From: Candidatus Yanofskybacteria bacterium
GTDB lineage: Bacteria > Patescibacteriota > Minisyncoccia > 2-02-FULL-40-12 > IGHO2-01-FULL-4-A
Assembly (NCBI GenBank): GCA_016181175.1
Contig: JACOZV010000001.1
Span: 323,519 to 374,535 of the forward strand
DNA: 51,017 nt
Direction: 5' to 3'
Notes under the pieces: generated by a model
Databases searched by the model: none
What the model saw: the letters and a program-made list of their open reading frames with translations, nothing else
Told to the model about the DNA's origin: nothing
In this document: positions 32,879 to 41,752 of the stretch, piece after piece
Layout of the letters: each line of letters starts with the position of its first letter
How positions within the stretch are numbered: the first letter of the stretch is position 1
Program-made: the position numbers and the translations under genes

Positions 32879-32960
32879 ATACTGAATTTCTTTGTTGTAG
32901 GCGATGGCTGAAAATAAAAAAACCCAGCTTATGCCAGGCCTGTCGTAAATGGTAATTTTT

Positions 32961-33161
32961 TTAGTCTAATTCACGATCAGAAAAATAGAAAACTATAGAT
33001 ACGAAAGTAATAGGCTGCCAGTGGCTTTCAGGACTGTAACTATAAACAATTTTCACTTCTTCTGGCTTCAATCCATGTTTATTAAGGAAGGCCGTTATTG
33101 TTTCTTGTTTAGCGTATACAAAATTTTTTGAATGCCATTTTTTAGGTGCCACTTTTTTCAT
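32961..33161 (-). CDS. Small hypothetical protein
   Basis: 66 aa from ATG 33161: MKKVAPKKWHSKNFVYAKQE, then TITAFLNKHGLKPEEVKIVYSYSPESHWQPITFVSIVFYFSDRELD. A single alpha-beta mini-domain with no recognised family. The start is well supported by GGAG 5 nt upstream and by a consensus promoter (33201-33229) on the same strand. A longer reading frame to 33248 would extend through the promoter and is rejected. Confidence 0.75.
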   Translation of the reverse strand: MKKVAPKKWHSKNFVYAKQETITAFLNKHGLKPEEVKIVYSYSPESHWQPITFVSIVFYFSDRELD

Positions 33162-33200
33162 TTTTACTCCATTTTCAAAGTTCTGCCGATTACTAATATA

Positions 33201-33229
33201 AGTGTAGCACCTAGTTTGTTTAATGTCAA
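33201..33229 (-). promoter_or_regulatory. Consensus promoter of the small minus-strand gene, overlapping the alr start
   Basis: On the minus strand: TTGACA (33229-33224), 17-bp spacer, TACACT (33206-33201). The -35 box overlaps the first codons of alr (ATG 33223 on the plus strand). Confidence 0.8.
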
Positions 33230-34350
33230 TACCAGTACATAACCACAAAACTTGGGTTGAAATATCAAAAGACGCGCTTGAAAATAACGTCAGAATTATG
33301 CGCGGGTTTTTGAAACCGAGTACAAAACTCTTAGCGGTCGTAAAAGCGAATGCTTATGGTCACGGTTTGAAAGAAACCGTTTCCGTTCTTAAAAAAGAGG
33401 CTGACATTATGTTTGGAGTTGATTCGCTTCAAGAAGCTCTTTCCGTAAACTCAATTGAGCCGAAAAATGAAATAATGATTCTTGGCTATGTTCCAGAAAA
33501 AGACAGGATACTTGCCATAAAAAACGGTTTTCATATTTCAGTTTACGATAAAGAAGTCCTAGCTTCTGTGGCGCGACTCATAAAAACCGGTCAAATAAAT
33601 CCAGATGCAATTAAAGCGCATCTCAAGGTAGAAACCGGAACTAACCGCTTGGGTATAGACACAGGCGAGCTTAAAAACATCAAATTTGAATTTCCAATAG
33701 CGGGTATATATACGCATTTTGCCGATTCGGAAAATTTAGATTCGCTGTTTTATAAAGAACAAATCGGAATCCTTAACGAGGCAGTCGGAATACTTAAAAA
33801 TAAGGGGATACGTCCAAGATTTATTCATTCGGCTTGTACCGCGGCGATAATGCGGTCCGAGGTTTTAGGCGGTAATCTGGCAAGGGTCGGCATCGGTCTT
33901 TATGGACTTTGGCCGTCCAAAAAGCTAAGAGAAAAATTATCACAAAAAGTGAAATTAAAGCCGGTTCTTTCTTGGAAAACAAAAATAGTCCAAGTAAAAC
34001 AAGTTTCAAAAGGAGAAACCGTTGGCTATGATCGTGCGTACCAAACAAAAAAAGAAACTTCAATTGCTGTTTTGCCGGTTGGTTATTATGATGGTTTTGA
34101 TAGGAAATTATCACAATGCGGCGAGGTTCTTATAAACGGAAAACGGGCTAAAGTTGCGGGTAGGGTTTGCATGAATATGACTATTGTAGATTTAGGCGAT
34201 ATCAAGGCAAAAACGGGAGATGACGTCATTTTTATCGGTAAAAGCGGCAAGGAGCAGATAACAGTCGAAGAGTTGGCTGAAAAAATAAGCACAATCAATT
34301 ACGAAGTGGTTTCTCGGATAAATCCGTTATTGCCGCGTATATATATTTAA
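33223..34350 (+). CDS. alr: Alanine racemase
   Basis: 375-aa PLP enzyme making D-alanine for peptidoglycan. N-terminal TIM-barrel with WVEISKDALENNVRIMRGFL and KLLAVVKANAYGHGL (PLP-binding Lys), KVETGTNRLGI, HSACTAAIM and RVGIGLYGLWPS. C-terminal beta domain with VGYDRAYQTKKETSIAVLPVGYYDGFDR, where the catalytic Tyr is the family position (GYxR), and GRVCMNMTIVDLG. Start ATG 33223. Followed by the FtsQ-like gene after 10 bp. Confidence 0.96.
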   Translation: MSIPVHNHKTWVEISKDALENNVRIMRGFLKPSTKLLAVVKANAYGHGLKETVSVLKKEADIMFGVDSLQEALSVNSIEPKNEIMILGYVPEKDRILAIKNGFHISVYDKEVLASVARLIKTGQINPDAIKAHLKVETGTNRLGIDTGELKNIKFEFPIAGIYTHFADSENLDSLFYKEQIGILNEAVGILKNKGIRPRFIHSACTAAIMRSEVLGGNLARVGIGLYGLWPSKKLREKLSQKVKLKPVLSWKTKIVQVKQVSKGETVGYDRAYQTKKETSIAVLPVGYYDGFDRKLSQCGEVLINGKRAKVAGRVCMNMTIVDLGDIKAKTGDDVIFIGKSGKEQITVEELAEKISTINYEVVSRINPLLPRIYI

Positions 34351-34360
34351 AATTAATGTT

Positions 34361-35158
34361 ATGCAGAAATATAAAGATGAGCTTAAAATAAAAAAACGCG
34401 AAAAAATAATTTTCCAATTTGCCCTTTTTGGTTTTGTTAGTGTTGTTGGTCTGATCGGCCTGACTTATCTACTTTTTTTTTCTCGGCTTTTGGATGTAAG
34501 AGATGTAAAAATTGAGGTTGCAGATGGTTTGCGCGCTGACTTAAGCAAATATGTTGATGGTTGGTTGGATTTGGGATTTTGGAATATCAACAAACGGGAT
34601 AATATTTTGTTTTTTTCGGCGGATAAACTATCTTCCCATTTGGCTAGTCAATTTCCAAAACTGGAATCTGTTAAAATTTCAAAAAAATTACCCCATTCCT
34701 TATTCATATCAAGCGACGAACGTAAGCCGGCAGGTATTTGGTGTTCAGCCGTTGAAAACGAGTGTTATTATTTTGACAAAAACGGTGTTGCATTTAGCAA
34801 AACACAACCATCCTCGGGTTTTTTAATAATTAACGTGTTTGATTATCGCCAAGACAAAAACATAGAATTGGGAAATATGGTTACTGACGAAGCTTGGCTT
34901 AAAGAAATAATAGATGCACACGAATTACTAAATAGGGCTGGTATCAATATAGCAGCATTTGAAATACCGGCAGATTCTTTTGATGAATTTCATGTTAAAA
35001 CCGCCGAGAACTGGAAAATAATGTTTAGTATCCAAACTAATGTTGAAAAACAAATAAGCGCTCTCATAACTTTCCTAAAAGAAAAAATCCGGCCCGATCA
35101 GAGGTCCAGCTTGCAATACGTTGATCTCCGTATTCAGGACAGGATTTATTATAAATAA
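34361..35158 (+). CDS. ftsQ: FtsQ/DivIB-like cell division protein
   Basis: 265-aa bitopic membrane protein with a basic cytoplasmic N-terminus, one helix (FALFGFVSVVGLIGLTYLLFF) and an extracytoplasmic POTRA-like domain (LLDVRDVKIEVADG ... SQFPKLESVKISKKLPHSLFISSDERKPAGIWCS). A second domain carries YYFDKNGVAFSKT, typical of FtsQ/DivIB. It would connect divisome parts. Paired with alr, as wall and division genes often are. Confidence 0.8.
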   Translation: MQKYKDELKIKKREKIIFQFALFGFVSVVGLIGLTYLLFFSRLLDVRDVKIEVADGLRADLSKYVDGWLDLGFWNINKRDNILFFSADKLSSHLASQFPKLESVKISKKLPHSLFISSDERKPAGIWCSAVENECYYFDKNGVAFSKTQPSSGFLIINVFDYRQDKNIELGNMVTDEAWLKEIIDAHELLNRAGINIAAFEIPADSFDEFHVKTAENWKIMFSIQTNVEKQISALITFLKEKIRPDQRSSLQYVDLRIQDRIYYK

Positions 35159-35187
35159 AAAGCGGGCCTAGGCCCGCTTTTTATTTA
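35152..35187. terminator. Bidirectional terminator between ftsQ and the convergent glycosyltransferase
   Basis: Nearly perfect palindrome with AAAAAGCGGGCC and GGCCCGCTTTTT around TA, extending outwards to AATA/TATT. T-runs on both strands serve both convergent genes; the left one overlaps the ftsQ stop. Confidence 0.9.
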
Positions 35188-37016
35188 ATACGGTACACAA
35201 AAATTGAGTTGCCGATGACGGTAATAGGTTGGTAGGAGTTGAGCCAGAGATAATTTGCGGGATTGTAATTTTTTTCCGATCCCTGCGAGTTTTGTAGAAA
35301 AGTGGCTGAAACAGCAATCCAGCCGTCCGATTGGTTGCGTGCTTTGAAATCAAACGCGTCCTTATATTTGTTTGATGTAAGCCATAAGTAGCGGTTTTTT
35401 AGATAATATGAAGGATCAGCCCAGCCGAAGTAGTCAAATTCAATTTTTTGAATATTATTTTCTTTTACCCAGTTGCTGAACCTGATTAAATCCTGTCCCC
35501 AGTCAACATTTGAATCAACGACATATTTGTAACCGTTTGACGACCCGCCGACAATCTGATTGAAGTAAGTTAAATAATATGGAAAAACGCGCAGGTTTTC
35601 ATAAACATACCAGCCTAGAAAAGAAACAAGCAGTAAGTAGAAAGTAGCAAGTTTTTTTCTGGAACTAGGTGCGCGGAGCCAAGTGCCTATTCTAGTAATT
35701 TGTCCGCTGACAAGCAGTATTGCGAACGGATATGTAGGTAGGAGATGCCTTATGCCGATATTTAGCGTGCTTTGAATGCTGGCCACCCAATATATAAGAA
35801 GCCACAAGAGCATAGCAAATTCATCCGGATTATTTCTTACCAAGTTGTACGCGCGATTTAGCCACTCTTTTGGCGGGTATCGCCATTGCCAAGCCAGGAA
35901 AAGGATTGATATGAGTACAAGCCCCCACCAAGCCAGCGGTTCTTTTATGAAATAAACAATCGGAAAATACTCGCGCCATCCGAAACGAGAAATTTCGCCC
36001 AAAAAATAAACTTCGTGCGGTTCTGTATTTTGGTGGGCCACTCTTAGAAAACCAAGTAAATATTGAGCGACTGGCCTAAGCAATGGTTTATCAGACATGA
36101 AAATAACCGGTTTCAATATCGGGCTATATTCAACATATGAATCGCCGTAAACCATGCTTAATATATATTGGGTGTCGCTTTTTTGCCGTTCCGGAGGATA
36201 ATTGTAGGTATTTAAATAATAGACTGGCCAAACGACGATTATAAGGCCTATTATAAAAATTAATATTGTCTGGCCCGCTGATTTGGAGGCATATTTAAGT
36301 TTTGTAAGAATCCAGGGTGTCTTACTGCTTGTCGGACGTGGGTTTTTCACAAAACCGTAGACTATTGCTAAGATCAAAAAGAACGGAACCAATAAAAATG
36401 TTGAAAACTTAAGAACTAGTGCGATTCCGAATGCCAGTCCCGCCATCAGCGGTTTTTTATTTTTTGGACCCTTTATGTAGTTAACAAAAAAATATGTTGC
36501 CAGTAGTGTCCCAAACAATGCCGCTACGTCTGTTGTTACAAAACGGGAGTGGGCAATAACGGTGGGAGAAAAAGCAAATAAAACCAGAGCTATTATAGAG
36601 CCAGCATCGCCGTATAATTTGCGCCCCCATCTAAAAATTAAAACTGCGGATAATATGAAAAATAAAATCATCGGCAGTTTTACCAGATGTCTTATTAGAT
36701 CCGCGTTGTTGCCGGAATTAAAAATTAACAACCGTCCGAATTCCCACTGTCCGTTTATGTCCTGTTGCCAGAATCCTGAATCAAATGCCGTTTGTTTTAG
36801 TTTGGCAAACATTAGGGGAATAGCCGCTACGTCCTTAGCTAATGGTGGATGTTCGAAATTCAATCGCATGTCCTGTTTAGCCAAATAAGAATACCCCGCC
36901 CCTATGTGCGGTATTTCATCTACTATAAGTGAATCATTCCAAGCGCTAGTGATTATCAAAACAACCGAAGCTGCTATAATGGTTACAATCACTACGTTTA
37001 TTTTAAAATTTGACAT
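35181..37016 (-). CDS. GT39/PMT-family glycosyltransferase (membrane)
   Basis: 611 aa with about 10-12 hydrophobic segments, using a lipid-linked sugar donor at the outer face. After the first helix is the catalytic loop LIVDEIPHIGAGYSYLAKQDMRLNFEHPPLAKDVAAIPLM, with the DE motif and the EHPPL segment typical of PMT_2/GT39 enzymes. A soluble C-terminal part (VDSNVDWGQDLIRFSNWVKENNI) is of the kind seen in relatives. It could glycosylate surface proteins or lipids; the acceptor is unknown. Downstream of a second, shorter relative on the same strand (40 bp apart). Confidence 0.8.
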   Translation of the reverse strand: MSNFKINVVIVTIIAASVVLIITSAWNDSLIVDEIPHIGAGYSYLAKQDMRLNFEHPPLAKDVAAIPLMFAKLKQTAFDSGFWQQDINGQWEFGRLLIFNSGNNADLIRHLVKLPMILFFILSAVLIFRWGRKLYGDAGSIIALVLFAFSPTVIAHSRFVTTDVAALFGTLLATYFFVNYIKGPKNKKPLMAGLAFGIALVLKFSTFLLVPFFLILAIVYGFVKNPRPTSSKTPWILTKLKYASKSAGQTILIFIIGLIIVVWPVYYLNTYNYPPERQKSDTQYILSMVYGDSYVEYSPILKPVIFMSDKPLLRPVAQYLLGFLRVAHQNTEPHEVYFLGEISRFGWREYFPIVYFIKEPLAWWGLVLISILFLAWQWRYPPKEWLNRAYNLVRNNPDEFAMLLWLLIYWVASIQSTLNIGIRHLLPTYPFAILLVSGQITRIGTWLRAPSSRKKLATFYLLLVSFLGWYVYENLRVFPYYLTYFNQIVGGSSNGYKYVVDSNVDWGQDLIRFSNWVKENNIQKIEFDYFGWADPSYYLKNRYLWLTSNKYKDAFDFKARNQSDGWIAVSATFLQNSQGSEKNYNPANYLWLNSYQPITVIGNSIFVYRIK

Positions 37017-37056
37017 GAAGGCAAAATGTTAAAAAATGGTGAGGCAATGCCGCTTT

Positions 37057-38175
37057 TTAATTTTTGAACGGCGCATTGTAAGTGTTTTTGGCCCACTTGT
37101 TGAAATATTTGTCATATTCGGCAATTGTCAGTGATGCCAATAGTATCACTATCGCAAGTACCGCCACAAATGAACTTTCGCGCAACCATTTATGCTGAAA
37201 TCTATACTCGTGGATATCGCGCGTGTGGTACCAGTCGCCGGTTGCGCCCATTATCCACCATAGTCCCTCTCCGGCCCATACAAAAACTACGGGTGCTACA
37301 ATTAGTGCCCTTAAAGCACTCGGCGAACCTTCGTTTGAAAGCATAACCGGTGCCAGTCCTATAAAAAACCAGGAAAGAAGCATGGTTTGTATTGTTGAAA
37401 AATGGCCATGTCTTTTTTTTACTTTTACTAATTTGATAAAACTTCTTAAAAATCCCAAAGCAAACAATACGCCTACCGGCCAAATCAATAATGGTTGTGC
37501 AGAAAAATTAAACATTCCCAGAGTTAGGACAGCATTTTTTGCAAATGCCTCAAGAGGATACTGCGTGGCAAAAACCGAAACTTGGTAAACGTGTCCCAAA
37601 AAGTCTGTTGGGCTTTGCCAAAAATAATAACCGGTTGGCAAGACAATCAAAATTACCGTAATCAAAAACAAAGCAAGTCCGCGAATTATCTGATTGCGGG
37701 TATGTAGATATTTTTCATGGCCAAAATCTTTTTTAACGGAATGCCAGTAAGCCAATATCGTCAATATCAGAGCTAACGGCATCACCTGAAATGACGAATA
37801 AGTATAAAATCCTAATCCCCAAAAAACTCCGCTGATAGCGAAATTATATAATTTGTTGGTTGATAATCCGTGCCACAAGAATAACATACCCCAAACAAGC
37901 AACATTGATGCCGTGATCGCAGAAGAGCCCATACGTGAGAAATAAACATGCCAAAAACTTATTGCCATCAGATAGCTTGACAGTGCGGCAATTTGCCAAT
38001 TGAAAAGTCGTTTTGCGAGAAAGTATAATCCTGCGACCGACAGTATGCCTGTAACGGCTGAAACTGTTTTTGTCATTTCATTGAGGAAGGGCAGTTGTGG
38101 GATCGATCCGATATATTGCAACCTAAAGACAGATGCTGCTATTAAAATCAATAAAAATATTGTCCACCTGGGCAT
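37057..38175 (-). CDS. GT39-like membrane protein lacking the catalytic loop
   Basis: About 372 aa from ATG 38175 (MPRWTIFLLILIAASVFRLQYIGSIP). In GT39 proteins the N-terminal helix and GSIP are followed by PGLxxDE and about 60 residues of periplasmic loop before helix 2. Here GSIP is followed immediately by QLPFLNEMTKTVSAVTGILSVAGLYFLAKRLF, so the loop with the catalytic Asp is missing. The rest of the membrane domain (SFWHVYFSRMGSSAITASMLL, LWHGLS, FWGLGFYTYSSFQVMPLALIL) is intact. It may be inactive, or a partner of the longer neighbour. Confidence 0.7.
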   Translation of the reverse strand: MPRWTIFLLILIAASVFRLQYIGSIPQLPFLNEMTKTVSAVTGILSVAGLYFLAKRLFNWQIAALSSYLMAISFWHVYFSRMGSSAITASMLLVWGMLFLWHGLSTNKLYNFAISGVFWGLGFYTYSSFQVMPLALILTILAYWHSVKKDFGHEKYLHTRNQIIRGLALFLITVILIVLPTGYYFWQSPTDFLGHVYQVSVFATQYPLEAFAKNAVLTLGMFNFSAQPLLIWPVGVLFALGFLRSFIKLVKVKKRHGHFSTIQTMLLSWFFIGLAPVMLSNEGSPSALRALIVAPVVFVWAGEGLWWIMGATGDWYHTRDIHEYRFQHKWLRESSFVAVLAIVILLASLTIAEYDKYFNKWAKNTYNAPFKN

Positions 38176-38211
38176 TAAAATTATTATAACAAATATGTTA
38201 CAATCATAGTA

Positions 38212-38670
38212 ATGGTAGAGTTTGGTCCACAATCAGGCCAGCCAATTACTTTAGAACAAGAGATTGCTCAAATTGAGCAAGAATTAGCATCCAAGAGGGC
38301 GGCATTGGAGGGCCAAAGTCAGCTCGGACAGGCCACAGAACTGCCAGGCGAAAAGGAAACCTTGCGTGAGGTTGTCGGTGAAAGAATAGGCGCGCCGCAA
38401 CCGGCTGTGCCACAGACGCCGATTCCTTTTACTGACTCGGGGAAAGCAGTAACTCCGCCGCCGGTCATTGAACCACCGGCTTACTTATCCCCGGAACTAA
38501 AAGAAAAAGTTCAAGAATTAGTTAATGTCGCTTTTCAACAGACCCTTGAGACTGCGATTGGACAGGCGCGTGCCACCAACAATGCTGCGCTGATTGATGC
38601 TTTTCACGACGCGTTAGTGGACGAGCTTTATAATTATTTAGTTGAGAGAAGAAAGATTCAGAAATTATAA
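38212..38670 (+). CDS. Hypothetical protein upstream of the VirD4/HerA-like ATPase
   Basis: 152 aa, soluble. A short coiled coil (LEQEIAQIEQELASKRAALEG), a Pro-rich linker (IGAPQPAVPQTPIPF, PPPVIEPPAYLSPELK) and a C-terminal helical part (VQELVNVAFQQTLETAIGQARATNNAALIDAFHDALVDEL). No enzyme motif. An extended -10 TGTTACAAT (TACAAT 38199-38204) lies 7 nt before the ATG, implying a leaderless message. It sits 18 bp upstream of the ATPase, so a partner role is plausible. Confidence 0.75.
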   Translation: MVEFGPQSGQPITLEQEIAQIEQELASKRAALEGQSQLGQATELPGEKETLREVVGERIGAPQPAVPQTPIPFTDSGKAVTPPPVIEPPAYLSPELKEKVQELVNVAFQQTLETAIGQARATNNAALIDAFHDALVDELYNYLVERRKIQKL

Positions 38671-38688
38671 ATTTATAATTTTGAAGAA

Positions 38689-41115
38689 ATGATTTTATTA
38701 GTGGTACTTTTGCTAGTTTTGATTATAATCGCAGTTGCGGCTCTTGTTTTAGTTGGTGGCATGCGGACGCGTGGACAGGTTGAAAGGGCGCTGAACATGT
38801 CGCTTTTTTTAATTCGGGTACCCAGAGAGTTATTGGGCGCAAAAGACGGTGGTTCCAAGCCGGAAAAAGAGTTGATTTCAATTGGCGAGCAGTTATTGGC
38901 CGGATTTTCCAATATACATTCCCGCGGATGGAACAAGTTTATTTACGGAGAGCCATATGTTTCATTGGAAATGGCCGTTCATCACACCGGCGAAGAAACT
39001 CATTTTTACATAGCAGTTCCCAAGAGTAACGAAGATATAATAGAAAAACAAATTTACAGTCTTTATCCGACTGCCGAGGTAAGTAAAGCCAAGGATTATA
39101 ATATTTTTAATCCGCAGGGCGCGACAGCAGGCGCGTATTTGTCATATAACGCCGACTCCATTTTGCCGATTAGGACATATCAGAAATTAGAATCCGATCC
39201 GATGGGCGGTATATTGACCGCCATGTCCAAGCTACAAGCCGATGGCGAGGGTGCGGCAATGCAGGTGTTAATCAGGCCCAGCCATGCTGATGCCAAAAAA
39301 TCTTTTGCTGTGAAGGTATCTCGGGAAATGCAGTCAGGTTATCAATTCAATGAGGCATTAAAGAGGGCAATACATCCACCTAAACCCAAAACACAAGATC
39401 CCAACAAGTCTCCTGAACAGGAAAAACCGCGTATTGTAACGCCGGCTGATGAGGAAATAATTAAGGCTATTGGCGGCAAGGCTAGCAAGCAGAATTTTGA
39501 TGTTAATGTCAGATTGGTAACTTCCGCAAGTTCAGAAATCCGGGCCCAGCAGATTTTGCAGGATTTTGAAGGATCGTTTGTTCAATTTTCTTTGCCGGAC
39601 GTGAATGGTTTGAAGGCGAATAGATTAACAGGTCGTGCTCTTGATAAATTAACTTATAATTTTTCTTTCAGGTTGTTTGACAATAAGCAGTCAATAATGA
39701 TGTCAACGGAGGAAATTGCAAGTTTTTACCATCTGCCGATTGCTACCACAGCCGCACCCAAGGTCAAGTTTTTAAAAGCCAAATTAGCCGAACCACCACC
39801 CAACTTGCCGCAGGAGGGTATTATAATCGGGCGTAATATATTTCGCGGCCAAGAGCTGTCGATACGTATGACTGATGAAGATCGTCGCAGGCATCTGTAT
39901 ATTATCGGTCAAACCGGCACCGGAAAGTCTACGATGATGAAAGCTATGATTCGCCAAGACTTAGAAAATGGCAAGGGTGTGTGTTTGATTGATCCGCACG
40001 GTGAGTTTGCCGAATTCGCGCTATCAATAGTGCCTCAAAAACGCGCTGAGGACGTCATCTATTTTGATCCTGGAGACATTGAACGTCCGATGGGACTGAA
40101 TATGCTTGAAATGGATCCTAAGCATCCGGAACAGAAGACCATGATAATAGACGAACTCTTCGGCATCATGGACAAACTTTATAATCTTAAAGAAACCGGT
40201 GGTCCGATGTTTGAAAAGTATTTTAAAAATTCACTCTATCTTTTGCTTGACGACTATGGATATGAGATCCCAACGATTTCGGATATTTCCAGAATTCTCA
40301 ACGACGATGATTACAGAGCTGATAAGCTAAGCCGCGAAACCAATCCTCTGGTGAAAGAGTTTTGGCAATTGGAAGCCGAGAAAGCCTCAGGCGAACAGTC
40401 ACTATCTAATTTTTCGCCATACATTACCTCAAAACTTAATAATTTTGTGTTTAACGAATTTTTGCGCCCGATAATCAATCAAAAGAAAAGTGCTTTTGAT
40501 TTTCGCGAAGTGATGGATAGTCAGAAAATCCTGGTCGTCAATCTGTCAAAGGGCAAGATTGGCGATCTCAATGCCAACTTTATCGGCATGCTTGTTGTCG
40601 GTAAATTATTACGGGCGGCATTGTCGCGAATAGACGTACACGACGAGATGTTACGCAAGGATTTCTATCTTTATATGGACGAATTTCAGAATTTTACGAC
40701 TGACAGTATTTCCACGATTTTATCTGAAGCGCGCAAATACAGATTGAATTTAATAATTGCTAACCAATTTATCAAACAGCTCAAAGAAGGCATTAGGGAT
40801 GCCGTTTTCGGCAATGTCGGGTCTATTGTGGCTTTCCGTATCGGTCCGGATGATGCCGAATTCATGAAAAATAAGTTTGATCCCGTATTCAGTCCGCAAG
40901 ACCTTTCCAACATAGACAACCTTAATGCTTATGTTAATCTGCTGGTGAGTGGTCAAACTACTCGGCCGTTTAATGTTAGAGTTGAAACCGAGCGTGTGTT
41001 TGGTGCCGGGTCTCCACAAACTGCCGCGGCTTTGCGCGAGATGTCACGATTGAGATTCGGTCGGTCTCGCGAAGAAGTGGAACGGGAAATAATGGCTGGA
41101 AGGGTGACCCAGTAA
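38689..41115 (+). CDS. Membrane-anchored VirD4/HerA-like P-loop ATPase (type IV secretion coupling-type)
   Basis: 808 aa. One N-terminal membrane segment (LLVVLLLVLIIIAVAALVLVGG), a conserved 350-residue region (FIYGEPYVSLEMAVHHTGEETHFYIAVP), then an additional-strand ATPase. Walker A is GQTGTGKS at about 407-414, followed by LIDPHGEFAE, KILVVNLSKG, FYLYMDEFQNFTTDSI (Walker B) and an arginine-rich tail. The family includes conjugative coupling proteins (VirD4/TraG) and HerA translocases. CPR genomes carry this gene without a full conjugation system, so it may pump DNA or act in uptake or pilus function. Precise role unknown. Confidence 0.85.
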   Translation: MILLVVLLLVLIIIAVAALVLVGGMRTRGQVERALNMSLFLIRVPRELLGAKDGGSKPEKELISIGEQLLAGFSNIHSRGWNKFIYGEPYVSLEMAVHHTGEETHFYIAVPKSNEDIIEKQIYSLYPTAEVSKAKDYNIFNPQGATAGAYLSYNADSILPIRTYQKLESDPMGGILTAMSKLQADGEGAAMQVLIRPSHADAKKSFAVKVSREMQSGYQFNEALKRAIHPPKPKTQDPNKSPEQEKPRIVTPADEEIIKAIGGKASKQNFDVNVRLVTSASSEIRAQQILQDFEGSFVQFSLPDVNGLKANRLTGRALDKLTYNFSFRLFDNKQSIMMSTEEIASFYHLPIATTAAPKVKFLKAKLAEPPPNLPQEGIIIGRNIFRGQELSIRMTDEDRRRHLYIIGQTGTGKSTMMKAMIRQDLENGKGVCLIDPHGEFAEFALSIVPQKRAEDVIYFDPGDIERPMGLNMLEMDPKHPEQKTMIIDELFGIMDKLYNLKETGGPMFEKYFKNSLYLLLDDYGYEIPTISDISRILNDDDYRADKLSRETNPLVKEFWQLEAEKASGEQSLSNFSPYITSKLNNFVFNEFLRPIINQKKSAFDFREVMDSQKILVVNLSKGKIGDLNANFIGMLVVGKLLRAALSRIDVHDEMLRKDFYLYMDEFQNFTTDSISTILSEARKYRLNLIIANQFIKQLKEGIRDAVFGNVGSIVAFRIGPDDAEFMKNKFDPVFSPQDLSNIDNLNAYVNLLVSGQTTRPFNVRVETERVFGAGSPQTAAALREMSRLRFGRSREEVEREIMAGRVTQ

Positions 41116-41128
41116 TCAGTAATTAATA

Positions 41129-41749
41129 ATGGTAAATCGTAAAGACATAACCATAACAATTTTGATCGGGGTTATGACTGGTTTTCTTTGGAGTGGGGTT
41201 TTGTTTTATTTACGCACATTTGAGAGTTTTGGCATATCGCGTAATGTCACTTGGAGTTTGGTGATGATTGCTCCGCTTATTTTTATTTCCGGCTTATATT
41301 TCGGTAAATGTTTATCCCGCTGGAAAGAATTTTTTGCCCCATTTTCGAGATTTGTGATTCTCGGTTTTCTCAACACGGGAATTGATTTTGGCATATTCAA
41401 CTTACTTATGTTTTTGACTGACATGCAAAGAGGCATACTGGTTTCGGTTTTCTTGACAGCTTCTTTCTCGGTCGCGGTTATTAACAGTTATTTTTGGAAT
41501 AAATTTTGGGTTTTCGGAAGTGTTGCTAGGACATCAGTTGGCGGTAAAGAATTCGTAACTTTTGCGATTATAACAGTCGCGGGTTTACTGCTCAAAGTGG
41601 GTGTTTCGTCGGGAATTATATTTCTGATTCCGCCGCAGTATGGATTGGGGCAACTAGGATGGAACAACATTGCCGCTGTTATAGGTACCTTTTTTAATCT
41701 GACCTCAAATTTTATCGGATATCGTCTTATTGTTTTTAAAAAACTTTAA
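41129..41749 (+). CDS. GtrA-family membrane protein
   Basis: 206 aa. Two initial hydrophobic helices, then a four-helix GtrA domain: FVILGFLNTGIDFGIFNLLMFL, SFSVAVINSYFWNKFWVF (the family's NFxxxKxWVF-type motif), FVTFAIITVAGLLLKVGVSSGII and NIAAVIGTFFNLTSNFIGYRLIVFK. Family members flip or present undecaprenyl-phosphate-linked sugars for surface glycans. In CPR it is often paired with GT39 proteins. Confidence 0.82.
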   Translation: MVNRKDITITILIGVMTGFLWSGVLFYLRTFESFGISRNVTWSLVMIAPLIFISGLYFGKCLSRWKEFFAPFSRFVILGFLNTGIDFGIFNLLMFLTDMQRGILVSVFLTASFSVAVINSYFWNKFWVFGSVARTSVGGKEFVTFAIITVAGLLLKVGVSSGIIFLIPPQYGLGQLGWNNIAAVIGTFFNLTSNFIGYRLIVFKKL

Positions 41750-41752
41750 AAA

